64,000 nucleotides of DNA from Neurospora tetrasperma FGSC 2508 (lineage: Eukaryota > Ascomycota > Sordariomycetes > Sordariales > Sordariaceae). Below the pieces are notes generated by a model. It was not told the origin of the DNA, ran no database searches, and worked only from the letters and a program-made list of their open reading frames with translations. A program made the translations under genes and the position numbers. Shown one piece after another: positions 18,726 through 30,542 of the stretch; the stretch's first letter is position 1, and each line of letters starts with the position of its first letter. The stretch is taken from the NCBI RefSeq assembly GCF_000213175.1, contig NW_009799102.1, positions 4,154,271 through 4,218,270 of the forward strand, in the 5' to 3' direction.

Positions 18726-21438
18726 CTAGATGTCATCCTCAGCCCGCAGCCCTGTCTCCTTCCTCTTGCCGTTGCTATCCAGCGTATCCATGCTGATTCC
18801 ACTCTCAACTCTCTGAGCGTTCTTTGGAGGCATCCCCAGAGCCCCCCTGGCTCCCTCGTGGTTCTCCAAAAAGTCCCTCAACTTGGCCTTGCCGATCTCC
18901 ATGCCTTGTGTGGAAGCGGCATTGGCCATCTGCATCATTGGCCCAAGGAGGTTGAGGCTGTAGGCGACGTAGGTGCCGCCGCTGATAAGCAGGAGGAGGA
19001 GAAAGAGGATCGGGTTACGGAGGACTGTTTGCGGTTGGTTAGTGCTCGGGTCAAGAAGAGTAAAAGAAAGAGAAAAGGCGGAGGAGGAAAGCTTACCCAT
19101 AACGAACTCGTTCCAACCCAGGACCAACAACACAGCATAAAAGTAGAGCGGCACCTGCGTGATCCCGCCAATCGCGCTCCTCTTGGCTTCGACATACACT
19201 CCATCTGCCATCTTCTTAAACCTCACCACCAAATCCTGCTTCTTGGGCTCGCTCAAAATCGTCGTCTCCTCCTCGAGGGACTTACCCTCGTCCTCGTCAA
19301 CGCCACCAATCGGCGTCAGGTCCTCTTCATCACCTGGCTCGACGCCGTGCGGTTGGGGACCGACAAACTCGATCAAGTCCGGAGGGGCACTGGTGGATGT
19401 CAGGCGGAAGCGGGATAGCAGCGGGACAAGACCGAGCGTTGACTCGCGCGCGCGCGTGTAAATCCCTTCGATGTCATCTGACGGCCGCCAAATGCGTGGT
19501 ACGCCATCTTCGTCGTAGCGGAACTTGTCTTCGAAGTTTTCGCGCAGCTTCATGAGAATGTTGGACTCCATTACTTCTTCTTCGATCTTCTCGCGCAGCG
19601 CGACCCAGGACTTGCGGCGGAGGCGCCAGAGGCCGACTTGGACTTCATCGTCGCTAGCTTCGAAGCTCTTGGCGCGATCGGTAAACCTGCCCTCGGCTTC
19701 ACCCACGATGCTGATAAAGGCCTTCCATACGCGATCCCAAATGTCCTTCTCGGTAGCGGGCTTCTCACCAGACTCCGGAGCACCAGACCCTCCACGACCG
19801 GACCCGAGTTTGTTGAATTCCAGCCCAATCGCGTCGCCTAGGCGGGACTTGACCCACCGCTCTACACGAATCGCCAAGCGGCGCATCTCCTCCTTGCGCA
19901 AGCGCGCAGAGACTTCGTCGAGCTCCTTTTCAAAGATGAGGTACTGTGGCTTGAAGTTGGACCAGGCCACTCCGGGGATGGCGAGGGACTGCGCCTCCTT
20001 CTTGAAGATTTCAAGAGTCTTGGTCTTTTGCTTCTCGACAATCTCGGCGAACTCGTAAGCACCGCCCGCTTTTTGCCCTGCCTTGACAGCGTTGGTGACG
20101 GCATCGGAGAAGGCAGTCACGCCCGCCTTGTGAGCGGCGGTGAGATGGGCTTGGTAAAGAGCCTTGAGGCGGTTGTCGATTTTGTCCTCGAGCTCGGCGC
20201 GCTTCGTGGTGTACACGCCCTTGTGGTAGCGAGAGGCCTGAGTCTCAAAGTTCTTGACGCACTTCTCACGGGCCTCGGCGCCGATTTGACCGAGATCGGG
20301 TAGGACGGCGGGCTTGCCGGCGCGGGTGGACTCGGCCTGTTGTTCTTCGAGGGGAGCAATGGCGGCGTCAAAGGCGATTTGCACCTCGCGCGCAATCTCG
20401 TCACAGCGGAACTGCGCGAGAAGTTCTTGTTGCGTGGGCAAGTCGAGATCCTTGTTGGAGACGATCTGATCCCAGATGCCCTCGGCGTAGATGGAGAGGC
20501 CGTCGGCAGGGATACGGCGATGGTATTCGGGGAGGAAGACGCCGCCGGTGAGTTCTTGGTCGTCGGTGGCATCTGAGTCCTTGTTGCGGTGGCCGGCAAT
20601 GAAGCGGGAGCCGAGATTTTCAACCTCGGAGATGAACTTATCGGGTTGCAGGATTTTGTGCGGGAGGGCGGCAAAGGCAAAGTCGAAGTAGTCCTCGATC
20701 TTGGAGTTCTCGAGGCCGGCGGGCTTGGAGATGGAGGACCAGATGTGGGTCAGATCCTGGATCAAGGTGTTGCGCAAGTTTGCGAGAGGGGTAACGCCGA
20801 TATGGTCGCGGATAACGAAGAAGAGGAGGGAGCGGGTTTGGTTTCTAAACTGTTAGTAAGTGAACACCGATTAGGGGCGCATCACAGGAAACCTACTGCT
20901 TATCCTTCAAGAACAACTGCATATTGACCTCAAAAACAGTCTTGAGCAGGCCCATGTTTGCGCCCTGGTACAGACCAACCTGGTGTTCCCAGATGTTGAC
21001 GATCAAGACCTCACTCGTAGCAAGGGCGAAGAGGGCACTCTTGCGCTCGAAATCCTGGTCCTCGCCACGCTCGCGACCATCGGTACCTTCGACGTCCATG
21101 ACCAGGATGTTGTCGGCCATCTTTCCCTCGTTCTTGTTCTTGGACATCCAGATGCCCTTTGTAGTCTGGCGACGCTCTCGCTCGGACATGACGCTGAACT
21201 GGGTGCCGAACAGGTGGTTCAGAAGGGTCGACTTGCCGGTGGACTGGGAGCCGAAGACGGAGATGAGGTGGTAGTTGAAGCCGGCCTCGGCAACGTGTGT
21301 CTCGTTGAGGTACTCATTGAGGTTGGTGTTGTATTGCTTGTCCTCGTTGATGACCTGGATGCCGTGTTCAAAGTTGTGGGCGTTGCTGTCGGGCGACGAC
21401 CCGTTGCCGTTGTCGACGGCGGCGAAGTGGCCGTTCAT
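18726..21438 (-). CDS. sey1: Sey1 / RHD3 atlastin-type ER membrane fusion GTPase
   Basis: Three exons, 21438-20897, 20844-19097 and 19024-18726, joined by 52-nt and 72-nt introns, encode 862 residues, the usual length for fungal Sey1. The dynamin-like GTPase domain comes first: P-loop GSQSTGKST at 63-71, the switch-I TTKG near 92-95, DVEG at 115-118 and an IRD near the second exon start. A long helical stalk follows (from about residue 230), then two hydrophobic segments near the C-terminus ([35 protein letters not shown]) forming the membrane hairpin, and a cytosolic tail with an amphipathic helix ([18 protein letters not shown]). Sey1 sits in the ER membrane and fuses tubules using GTP to form three-way junctions. 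The start at 21438 gives [13 protein letters not shown]. Upstream is a purine-rich 5' region. Confidence 0.96.
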
Positions 21439-22690
21439 GGCGGTGGTTTCGTGATGTCTAGTATGATGCGGCGCGTGGTTGGTTGTCTGGCTGGGGTGGC
21501 GGCCGGGAGAAGAGGACGGACGACGCGACGGGGAGAGGGCGGGTAGGTAGCAACAAGACAGACTGAGAGAGAGGAAGAAGGAGAAGTGGAAGAAGAAGGG
21601 AATGGGTGGTGGTGATATTAGAAAGTTGGCTGTACAACAGCAAAGAAGAAGAAGAATAAGAAGAAGAGGGGGGAGGGGAGGGGAGGGGTGTGGTCCGACT
21701 TGGTGGTGCTTCTAGTGTTGCTGCTGCTGTCCCGTCGTCGTGGACCACACGCTTCGGGCTGAGGAGGGGGTGGTATCGAGTGCCAACTGTCAAGCAGAGA
21801 ATCGAGGCCCAAAGGGTGTCCAAAGGGGGAACCTACAAGCTGCCCGTCAATGGATTGGATGTGGGTTCATGGTCTGGTCGCTTCTCAGAATGGAGCTCTC
21901 ACAAGATGATGTGGATCGTTGCTGTCACTCGCTGACAGGGGAACGACACCTCTTGGCGGCTGCAATGACATGCATTGAACACCTGGACAGTGACATGTGT
22001 GGTCTGTGCACGGCAAGCTATCCTTAACAATTATCGCTGGGAGACGGATGACGTCCATGTGAACATGCAATCGATCGGATGGATGCCGGCGTGTCAAAAA
22101 GTGTCAGTTTGAGAGGACTCACAAAGAGAGACATCACGCTATGGGGGTTTCAGTTGTCTCGACCTGACATTTCCACGTGTTGGATGTGAGTCTTGAGACC
22201 AGCTGGCTGGCTTCTGTCAGTCATCATGTAGTTTTCTCCAGCTTTAGCGACAACTAATCGCTCTTCATTTCGTTATCAGCTAGAACATGTTATGGATGGC
22301 GTCTTTGCGAAATGCGATCAACAATGGCCATTTATCACACGAGACCACTAACAGATTTCGCATTGGGCTTCTCTTAAATCTGTTAGTAGAGGGCCACGTT
22401 GCTTCTAATGTCTACTTTAGGCCCCTAGAATATCTTTGGCCGAGCATCAAACAATGGACCAACGCGCTCTTCATCAATCCTAGCATTGAACAGACGACTG
22501 GTGCCAGACCATACCCACACCACATCAACACATTTTGACATTTCAATAATGTTGGGTTTGACGGTATCACAAAGACACATGGATGCGCGATGAGTACCTG
22601 ATACTCGAAATTGATATGCGGACTTTCACATGTTCGGTTTCTGAGGACCATTCGCCAGCCAAGTCGAACATCCAGTGCCAGCTACGCATA
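21439..22690. other. Sey1 upstream region and spacer
   Basis: A purine-rich plus strand (GAGAGAGGAAG, AAGAAGAAGAAT and a GGGGAGGGGAGG block near 21666-21690) gives a pyrimidine-rich 5' leader for Sey1. From about 22000 to 22690 nothing coding is recognised. Confidence 0.45.
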
Positions 22691-22951
22691 CAGTCCAGTA
22701 CTGGTTTGTTTGTTAGTTCGAGACATCGTGTCAACTTTCCTATGCGTTTTCATGGCTAACTAATGTATAATCTTACCTTGGGCACGCCATCTCTAACATT
22801 CAAAATGCCAAATCAAATCCAACTGATACTTTTTAATTTATCCATATAACCTTTAGGCCTATTCGAAATAGATTTTGTCTAGTACACTATGTTTATTGTA
22901 CAGCAGGAGTGCCTGGTGTACCAAGCTAACAATCAAACCAGCATTGGACTG
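22691..22951. mobile_element. MITE copy 1, TA-flanked, 261 bp
   Basis: The left end CAGTCCAGTACTGGTTTGTT is mirrored at the right end (AACAATCAAACCAGCATTGGACTG), and TA lies on both sides (22689-22690, 22952-22953). It aligns end to end, in inverted orientation, with the element at 35734-35989. The two agree at roughly four positions in five by eye, including CGTGTCAACTTTCCTATGCG and GGAGTGCCTGGTGTACCAAG. There is no coding capacity. TA target duplication and CAGT ends fit a Tc1/mariner-class non-autonomous element. Its right end overlaps the end of the kinase-like gene. Confidence 0.88.
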
Positions 22952-24007
22952 TACTTTGCAATAAGCTTCTTCATAATGGACATGGCGCCGCCGCGATACC
23001 CGCCTCCAAACAACGCATAGTGGTTCAAATGGTGGTACCTGTCGAGCCCCATTAGCAAAACACACCCCTCACAACATCTCAGCAGGCAGGTCAGATCACC
23101 GCAACACTCACAGCTCATACAAGGCAATTCGATCCTCCCACTCCTCTTTTGGTTCCTGCTTCGGCATCAACTCCCCATACTCCTTCCAAACCCCCCCGCC
23201 AAACCCGCCAAACATCTTCATGATGCCCAGCTCATACTCCGAGTGCCCATAAACCGCTGCCGGGTCATAGATGACCTCCTCAACGCCCCCTTCCTCGGAA
23301 AACCTACCCCGTCCCTGATTCCCACTCCACAAATCCCCATGTATCAACACCGGCGTCACCTTTCCTATCGTCTGTTCCCCCAAAAGTCTGGGCACCACCT
23401 TTGATGCGACCTTGTCCACCGCGTCGCTCAACTCTTTGCTTTTTCCATTTATCTTCTCACCTTCTTTCAGCACATGGCGTAACCGGTTTTCAGCGTAGAA
23501 CTCTGCCCAGTCCTCCTTCCAGGTATTGTCCTGCTCCGTCGCTCCGCAGTATGTAGGGACGGGAAAGCCGAACATGGGCTTGTCGTACCCCTCGGGGATC
23601 GGGGCGGGGATGGTGTGCATCTTGGCCAGCTTTGCTGCAAATGATTCACCACTGCCAGATCTGGCCGAACCACCGCTAGAGCGGAGATTGAGGAAATCAG
23701 TCACCAAGAAATGCTGGTTAGAGTTGGAGGACATGGTCCCGTTGGCATAAGAGCGTGGACAGAAGGAGGGGATGGCGGAATGGATCGCATTGAGGGAGTG
23801 GTGTTCCCCAAGGAACATGGCGGCGGCGTCGGGACCGGTGCCGGTTTTGACAAAGTATGCCCTTTTGTTGTTGTCATCAGGAGTGGTTATGAGGAGCTTA
23901 TAAGTCGAGGAGAAGCCGGAGCCGCCGTGGGACGTGATGCTGGCGGAGGCGGAGTTGGGATCCAGGGCCAGAGCGCGGAGGATGGCGGGATCGACGGTTG
24001 GTGACAT
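22933..24007 (-). CDS. Fructosamine/ketosamine-3-kinase family protein with MITE-derived C-terminus
   Basis: Exon 1 is 24007-23112 and exon 2 is 23038-22933, with a 73-nt intron; the product is 333 residues. Family signatures are HGDLWSGNQG at 223-232 (catalytic loop with Asp225), the metal-binding IYDPA at 246-250, EYELGIMKMFGGF at 258-270, and an N-lobe Lys in YFVKTGTG. FN3K-type kinases phosphorylate sugar adducts on glycated proteins so that the adduct falls off; fungal members of this eukaryotic-protein-kinase-like fold are mostly uncharacterised. The short exon 2 carries HHLNHYALFGGGYRGGA and helix SIMKKLIAK, as expected for the family end. The final codons (Y)SPMLV and the TGA lie inside MITE copy 1, so the element supplies the stop. 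The start context at 24007 is AAAATGTC. Confidence 0.88.
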
Positions 24008-24617
24008 TTTGGTTTACGGGAAGGGCTGGCTTCCGGATGTCGGGTTTCTTCGTTGTAATGAGAGGAGGGGATGCGCCGTTGCACCGTTAAACGGGGCCGT
24101 TGAAAATCGGAGTCGGGAAGGGAAAGGCATGCATGACGTCACGCGCCGAGGGTAGCAGTGGGAGCGGACGCCGAACGGAGATCACCCAAACACTCACTGG
24201 CAGCGTTAAAGGAGTCAGCTCACCGCGATCATGTGCCCACCGAAGCGGTGCAACCCGACGCAACCACAGGATCATGCTGAACACTGGTTAAAGATACGTA
24301 GTAGGTAAGCGAGAAGTATGGCGGTGGCTGAGTGTAGGCAACGTACTTACCTCTAGCTGAAGCACCGTCGATCGTTCTGCCCTGGTAAAGAAAGAGCGCC
24401 CCCAGCTCCCGAAAACGACACGGAAGGGGATGGGCCGTTATAAAGGGCATCAGACTGAAACATCGCGAACACACGCCACTGCAGTGCTTTCGGTCAGAGA
24501 CATGGGCTCCCCAGCAACATCTTAGATAGCCTGCCGTTGGCTCTCCGCGGGGCTTCTGCCAGATGGACAGAGTTAGGAGGTTGTGTCCCGCAAATAGGTA
24601 CCTAGGTAGGTACCTAA
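24008..24617. other. Upstream region of the kinase-like gene
   Basis: No gene is recognised in these 610 bp. A TACCTCTA octamer is at 24348, and GGTACCTAGGTAGGTACC-like motifs lie near 24598. Confidence 0.4.
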
Positions 24618-25041
24618 TCAAGCCGAACATGTGCACCCTGAGGTTTGGCTATCAGGGAGCAGGTTTTGGCTCAGCTGGCTGAAGAGATCCTCCCCAGTGG
24701 AAGTTTGCGGATACGGAAAGGAGCCGTTAACGAACAACCCGCTACCATTGTTGTTGTTCTGAGTGCCACGGCCAGAATGAAATGACTGGAAACCCGATCC
24801 CGAGTTGGTGTAGGCAACTCGTGGACTGTTGGCGCTTGCAACAGAGTTCTCGAGGGTTTGGATCTCATCTTCCAGAAGCTTTATCTTGAGGTATACAGTT
24901 GAGCTGCGCGAAGGTAGGGCTGCACTTGATGTACGAGCTCAAGGACATTGTTGAGCATGTTCTTGATGGGCACTGCTACGAAGAAGTAGGAAAAAAGCAA
25001 GATAAAGAGGGCAAGAATACGCAGTGCCGAAGGTTGAAAAA
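24618..25041 (-). pseudogene. Frame-broken gene with a hydrophobic segment and coiled coil
   Basis: Two overlapping frames look like parts of one protein. The upstream frame (about 25041-24881) reads ALRILALFILLFSYFFVAVP, a convincing membrane segment, then IKNMLNNVLELVHQVQPYLR and AAQLY before a TAA at 24883-24881. The second frame takes over at the same place with VYLKIKLLEDEIQTLENSVA (coiled coil) and an Asn/Gly/Ser-rich tail ending at TGA 24620-24618. The change of frame occurs within a few bases and no intron of workable length fits, so a one- or two-base indel is likely. The upstream frame itself starts after a stop with no ATG, so the 5' part is lost or in an exon I could not find. No family was recognised. 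Confidence 0.4.
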
Positions 25042-25622
25042 GTCATTCTTTGGATTGCAAGCTCAACAGATCTACTGTACGTGCTGAACATTGAACTGCC
25101 CGGTGGCTGGGAGCGATTGGCATGTCGACTCGAAGGTAAAACCGGTCCGTCTTCCGAACGTTTGCTAATAATCCTTCTGTCTTCTGCACCAGTCGTTACT
25201 GGAAAATGAAAAAAATAAAAAATGCAAATGTCGCTTTCCACCCGGGATTTCAATGCCGCGTCAACGAGGCTGGGTTTAGGGTATATGCAAGTCGATTTCG
25301 ACAGTGAGCCGCGTTGTCGGTTGTGGTAGCACCGAAACTACCGGCAGAAGCTCATGGTTTCTATGCTGTTAAATGCCTGGGTTAGCTCTTGGCCGATTGG
25401 CTATCGGAAGGCAAGGGCTCCCACTCTAGTTTTGATGGCCATAAGGCGTTGTTCAACCGGAGGTCCTCGTTTCCTCATCAATTGAAGCAACGACATTTTG
25501 CAGCAAAGTAGTTGCATGCCTCTACCGTTCACCGCGCCGGGAATATCTTCCGGCCGGTCCATGTGGTTCCTGATCTGGTGTTATGGTAGAGGGATCGAAA
25601 AATGAACCTAAACGTCATCCTA
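25042..25622. other. Intergenic region, no gene recognised
   Basis: This 581-bp stretch, between the frame-broken gene and the 3' end of the Zn2Cys6 gene, has no convincing coding frame. Confidence 0.4.
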
Positions 25623-27627
25623 TCAAGGCGACGGACGCCTTCCTCCAGAAACCATGCTTTCAGGAGTCCGAGGAGTAGTGACGGCGATGCGCGTTGCGCT
25701 TACAGGGTCTGGGCGGCCTTTGGACGTCCCGGCCCTCAGTGGATCAGCCGAAGGCATGGTGCCATCCTGGCGGATGAACATTGACGGGAAGCGAAGTTCA
25801 AGCTGTCGGACGTTGGGCGTTAGTCAAGCAAGTAATGACAAGGTGCAACTTAGGAGGGCAGGAAATAACCTACGTCGTTAACGAGGTTGGCATACTTCAT
25901 ACCGACATGGTCGGCAATGTACCGAAGCCGGCCCTTCACCCAAATGCGCTGCTCGTCAGTCGCCATATCATGGTTTTTGACACAAGTCAGGGCCCAGACC
26001 AGGAACCAAGCTGGAAGGGCCTTGATCGCATCCTCGTGACCACAAACGAAGCCAGAGCGGTCAGTATCGTTGCCGAACAGACCCTGTTGCTTGGTGTGCC
26101 ATCCGAGATGGTATGGAACCGAGGAAATGACGTCGGCAATGGTGTCTTCACAGATGGCTTTCGACCTGGCATACTCGGCAGTTGTGCGATAGTCGGCGGG
26201 CATGTTGAGCCATGCTGCTAGGCGGATGCCGAGGGAGGCTAGCACAAGGCGTATGGTGCGCGCAGTGTTCCATGTACGGGCGGTTACAAAGTCGGGGTAC
26301 ATGTCCACACGGCCGGGGAATACTTCGAGTTTGGAGTAGTTGTTCGGTCGCCCAGGTGATAAACCTACCTCCTCGTAGGATAGCCAGCATAGCGTCTTGA
26401 AGCGTAGGTTTGGCGGCAGAGCAAGAAGACAGGAAGCTATCTCTTGGTCTAGCGAATACACTCGATGGGCCATGTTTTGCATCAGTGCGATATTCTCGAC
26501 GGTCCGCGTGATACCATTCAATAGAGCAGCTGCCTCGGCTCGCAGTTCACTGGCTCGAAGGGCGAAGCGGTGCATGGCGGCACCAGGCAAGAGATGGCTC
26601 CCATCATCTATGTCGTCCATCCACCAATCGGACCCTAGTGGCGGGGGCGTACCCGATGTTAGTGCGCGGCCGAGCTGTGTATGCCTGCCGTCAGTATGTG
26701 CTTGTCTGGGGAGAAAGCGCGGTTCGTACCACTTGGTGCCTCACTGCTTGGAACAAGAGCATTCCGGTTTTGGTGCTGCGCATTTGTTCTCGGCCTCGCA
26801 GCTTGACAATCTGAATTGCTCCGTCAACGTGTGAACGCCATGCCAGCATGCGCGACTCCTTGATCGCCGTGATGCTCTGTTCAAGCCAACCGTTAGCGGA
26901 TGGGCCACGCAGATGGAGAAAGTCGCAGTTGACAGACGAACCTCGTACAAACCCAGCAGAAGCACTGTAGCGAGCGTTGCATCGGAACTGGCAGTGGCGG
27001 GATTCCCCAGGGCGGCATGCGTCTTTGCCAGGGCCACAGTGTGTTCTCGGAGAGAAAGATTGGTGAGGTTGACATTGTTTGCTTTTTCTCTATTCCCGAG
27101 GGCGGCTATAGCACAAGCATTGAAGGCGCTTCGGAGGGCGCTATCGGGGGGTGCGCAGTCGATCAAAGGCACGAGGTAGTCCATATGACCATGTGGCATG
27201 TGGCCCAGCGGCACGTAAAGGAAATTGGAGGCAAAATAGCAGAATGCGCGTTGAGCGAGGGGGACTGTGAGCGTCGCGATGGGATCGGGCGTTTGTTGTC
27301 GCGTGGGAGACGGACGGGGGCTCGGCAGGGTCGAGGTGGTAGTAGAGCGAGACTTGTTGAGAGCTTTAGTCATTCGGCGGACGGTAGACTTTGTCTGGTC
27401 ACGGTGGACGATCTCAAATTCGTTTCGATAGCCGGCGCATTCACGCTTTGACTTTGCGCATTGCTTGCATGTTGGTTTACCTTCATCGCACTGCGAGAAG
27501 GGGGGAAATCGGTCAGTCAGTCGTCCGCGCAAGGGAAAAAGCCGGGGCGTGCAAGAGCACGACGTACCTTGATACGGCGAGCGCGACATGTTCGACAGCC
27601 CCGCGAGGGCTTTCCGCCGTAGACCAT
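25623..27627 (-). CDS. Zn2Cys6 fungal-type transcription factor
   Basis: Five exons: 27627-27568, 27490-26942, 26876-26730, 26674-25874 and 25802-25623, all splices in phase 0, encode 578 residues. The binuclear zinc cluster is split by the first intron: C11-x2-C14-x6-C21-x6-C28-x2-C31-x6-C38, in RGCRTCRARRIK then CDEGKPTCKQCAKSKRECAG. It is followed by a basic linker and a Ser/Thr/Pro-rich stretch. The rest is helical and corresponds to the 'fungal-specific transcription factor domain 2' type of regulator (ALGNREKANNVNLTNLSLRE, then LLLGLYE, then GAIQIVKLRGREQM). Proteins of this form bind CGG-type half sites and usually control secondary or carbon metabolism, but the target cannot be told from sequence. 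No biosynthetic cluster lies nearby. A tail follows with no clear domain. Confidence 0.9.
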
Positions 27628-29702
27628 CTCGAATCGATCGACATAAAAGGCAATTGAACTGGAAAATGGAGGGCGGAGGAGTTGAAGTTAGATGAGAAGA
27701 GCTTGACTTTAGCTTGCCGTTGGAACATGAGGTGTGGTTCAGTGTTGGAAAGAGTTGCCAGGGAAGGGGAATGCCGGCCTGGGGTCCTGTCTGTCGCCAG
27801 GAGTTGACCGTTTGAAGTGTCTTGGATGTGACGCTACAGTGTACTGGGATCTAGGGTCGGCGGCGGGGGCCTGGCGGCCTGCATGCTGCGGGGCTCTTTC
27901 AACGGTCGATGTGTGGATGATGAAATCGATGTTGACATCTTCGTCCAAGATTCCAGATCGGTCAAGAGACGTGATGGCTTCGTAGTATAAGATCTGCTAC
28001 TGGTGGGTGCGGTCTCAATGGCGACGATTGGGCTCCTTGGCCCGCCGTTGGCTCACTGGCATGGACGGTCGGCTCCTGTGTTCTCTGAGTTTCACCACCA
28101 TGACGCTGAAGACCTGATGGATGGCTGTCTCTAGCGTTCTGGGGCTGCCGAGGTGGATTCTGCAGGGGATGTTTCAGGCGCCAACGTTGCTTCGGCTGCT
28201 TCCATGGCTGAGCGGGCTATGTTATTTCTGAACGTCCGGCTTTCGTCCATCCTTTTCGTTCCTGGTAACACCGTTGGTGATCATTAGCTCTGACTGCCTT
28301 GCCACTTTTCTTGATAGGCAACTATATCCGCCCTGTAAGGACACTTACCTACTTATAGCCAAGGTACATTCATTCCTCCTGTACGTCACACGCTGCCATA
28401 CTTCTGCGTAGGTAGCTGGACATTGAGACTATCGATCGGGACTGAGCGTCGTGTGTCCAGTGCTTAGCGTCGTCTAAGAATGTAGTGTAGCGAGGCATGT
28501 AAGTACTAAGCCTCGGTACGGTAGCGTAGCGTCGTATCGGTGTGCGGGGCTCGACGAGACGATCGGCCGACTAGTGTCCAAGTTGTGTTGCACCCGACCT
28601 GGTGAGCGTCGACGGGACTCGCCCCGTTTTCGTAGAATGGAACTCAAGTTTGAGAATTCGAGAAGGAACAATGAACATCATGATGCTGTTTCATTGAGCG
28701 ACACGACGGAGTTCGTATAACGAAGCGGTGACGCCGTACGTAGGTAGGGAAATAGGGAAACGAAAAATGAACAGCCGAAGAATGGCCGCCGCGGCGCAAT
28801 TGAAATGTACTATGGTGACACAGTACAGTACACTAGATTCGAATAGGTAGCGTCGGGTGCCAGTGCGCGGAACTCGCCAATCGGATGGACGGTTTGTAAA
28901 AGTGGAACTTCCCGCCCCGATCGACCCGCGGCCTGCCGACTGCCGATCACCTAGACAGGTCGCGCGGCCATCCCGCACTTGCGGAATTCGAGCGAGGACG
29001 AGTCAGTGTTACTACCGGCATCACGCTGTCGGACCCACTGACCATTTCCATTTATCACATACACTACAATCGCCAAGTTGACTACGTATAACAATACATA
29101 GAGGTAGGTAGTTATTGAGATTAAGCCGATGTCCCGCTACGCTAAAGATGGATGGTTTGATCACTGGAGTACCTACCTTACTTAGTGTAGCTGTGTGTAT
29201 ATGGCTACTCGAATCCAACCCCTCTTCCCCAAACTTCAAGCGGTATCATCCTGTAGTGTAAAGGTATTCCATTCAATTACCGATGCGAGATGTTCTTCTC
29301 TGAAAAAAGGAGGTGAGCAGAGTTTCTTGTCAAAGTGAAAACCTTCGCAAATGGTTATGTATTAGCTCTGTACCCCGAGCGAAACACATACTACACTAAC
29401 CTGGGGCCAGAGCCGACGCGGTACCTCCCTCCTGGTGCTGTTTTTGACAGCGAGCAAACTAAAAACCGATCACGTTTGTTGGCTCGAAACCTTTGGTCAG
29501 CTTGACCAGGCGTTTCGATATCAAGTCAATGTCGTTTCTTTGATCATGGAGGGTTAAAACTAGCCCGTATAGGTTACATCAGATGCTAATGATCATTGTT
29601 TGACCATGAAATTATACATTTTGAAGTACCGCGTCGTCTTTGGCGCCATCTTCCTCTTCACTCGTACCGATATTTTCCCCCCAAGGCTCGGTAGTCTACT
29701 TC
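27628..29702. other. Two-kilobase intergenic region
   Basis: No gene is recognised. Frames are short and of random composition. It holds CGTAGGTAGGG-like motifs, one TAGAGGTA at 29099, and several CTCACTG/GTAGCG-rich pieces near 28480-28620. It may carry a non-coding transcript, but nothing in the sequence proves one. Confidence 0.4.
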
Positions 29703-30542
29703 TTACTCCGGGTCCTCCCCCGTATACCTTGTATCAAGCGCCCTGCGGTCAAATACCATAAAGCTGAACACGCCCTCCAGCTCCTTCTCCACCTTTCCCA
29801 ACCTGCCATGCGCCTCCGCCATTCTTTCCGCCATCCTGTCTACCGGGTTGGCATCTACCAGGGCACGCACATACAACATCCAGAAAGGCGCCACAGGCTC
29901 CATCTTGCTCATGTCAGGCACCATCCAGTTCGCTTGATCGGGAGCTTGGACAAGCGGCGCCGGAGTGGGATTCGGAAGGTCGTTGTACTGCCTCCACAGA
30001 ACGAACTCGAGGTTGTTGTTGTCCCACCAGTGGTACGTCTCTTCAATGTACTCGTTGGCCACGGAGAAGCCGGAATCGGCCATGTGCTGCTCGAGCAAGG
30101 GGCCGGGCTCGCGGATGTCGATTTGTTTGCGCTGCATCACCGTTTGGGGGACTCGGGGGTTGGGAGGGTCAGGAAAGTCATTGAAGCGTAGGATCCTTTC
30201 GCCTTTTTGCGTCTGCTCCGACATGGGCACCGGCTGACCAGCAGCCACGGCAGCCTCGGCGTCTTGGGTTATATCGACACGTTCAGTCAGCATGTATTGC
30301 TGCCTAGACAGCGTCGAGTGCAGGTCCTGCCATTGTGCTAGGCTGTCGGGCTTGGGGTTCGAGGACTGCAGGGACCTCAGGATGGGGATGCCCCGGATAG
30401 ACTGGTCGAGGCGACGAACGTGCCGCACACGGGTGAAACGGTGCGTGACGGGACGCGTCTCGGTGTAGCCGTGGAGGACCGAGCGGGCTTTGGTGGTATC
30501 GGCTGCAGGCACGACGGTGATGAGGAAGACTTCGACGGGCAT
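29703..30542 (-). CDS. med18: Mediator complex subunit 18 (Srb5)
   Basis: The single-exon product is 279 residues, from the ATG at 30542 (MPVEVFLITVVPAADTTKAR) to the TAA at 29705-29703. An earlier in-frame ATG at 30707 would add 55 residues rich in Arg/Ser/Pro with no conservation expected, so I prefer the internal start at the family N-terminus. Med18 features seen are the opening strand after the Met (VEVFLITVVP), an early region ARSVLHGYTETRPVTHRFTR, and the later beta-barrel half with GPLLEQHMADSGFSVANEYI ... EFVLWRQYNDL. A final amphipathic helix (AEAHGRLGKVEKELEGVFSF) follows. Med18 pairs with Med20 in the movable jaw of the Mediator head and helps recruit RNA polymerase II. Assignment is from recognised motif order, so good but not absolute. 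Confidence 0.82.
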   Translation of the reverse strand: MPVEVFLITVVPAADTTKARSVLHGYTETRPVTHRFTRVRHVRRLDQSIRGIPILRSLQSSNPKPDSLAQWQDLHSTLSRQQYMLTERVDITQDAEAAVAAGQPVPMSEQTQKGERILRFNDFPDPPNPRVPQTVMQRKQIDIREPGPLLEQHMADSGFSVANEYIEETYHWWDNNNLEFVLWRQYNDLPNPTPAPLVQAPDQANWMVPDMSKMEPVAPFWMLYVRALVDANPVDRMAERMAEAHGRLGKVEKELEGVFSFMVFDRRALDTRYTGEDPE

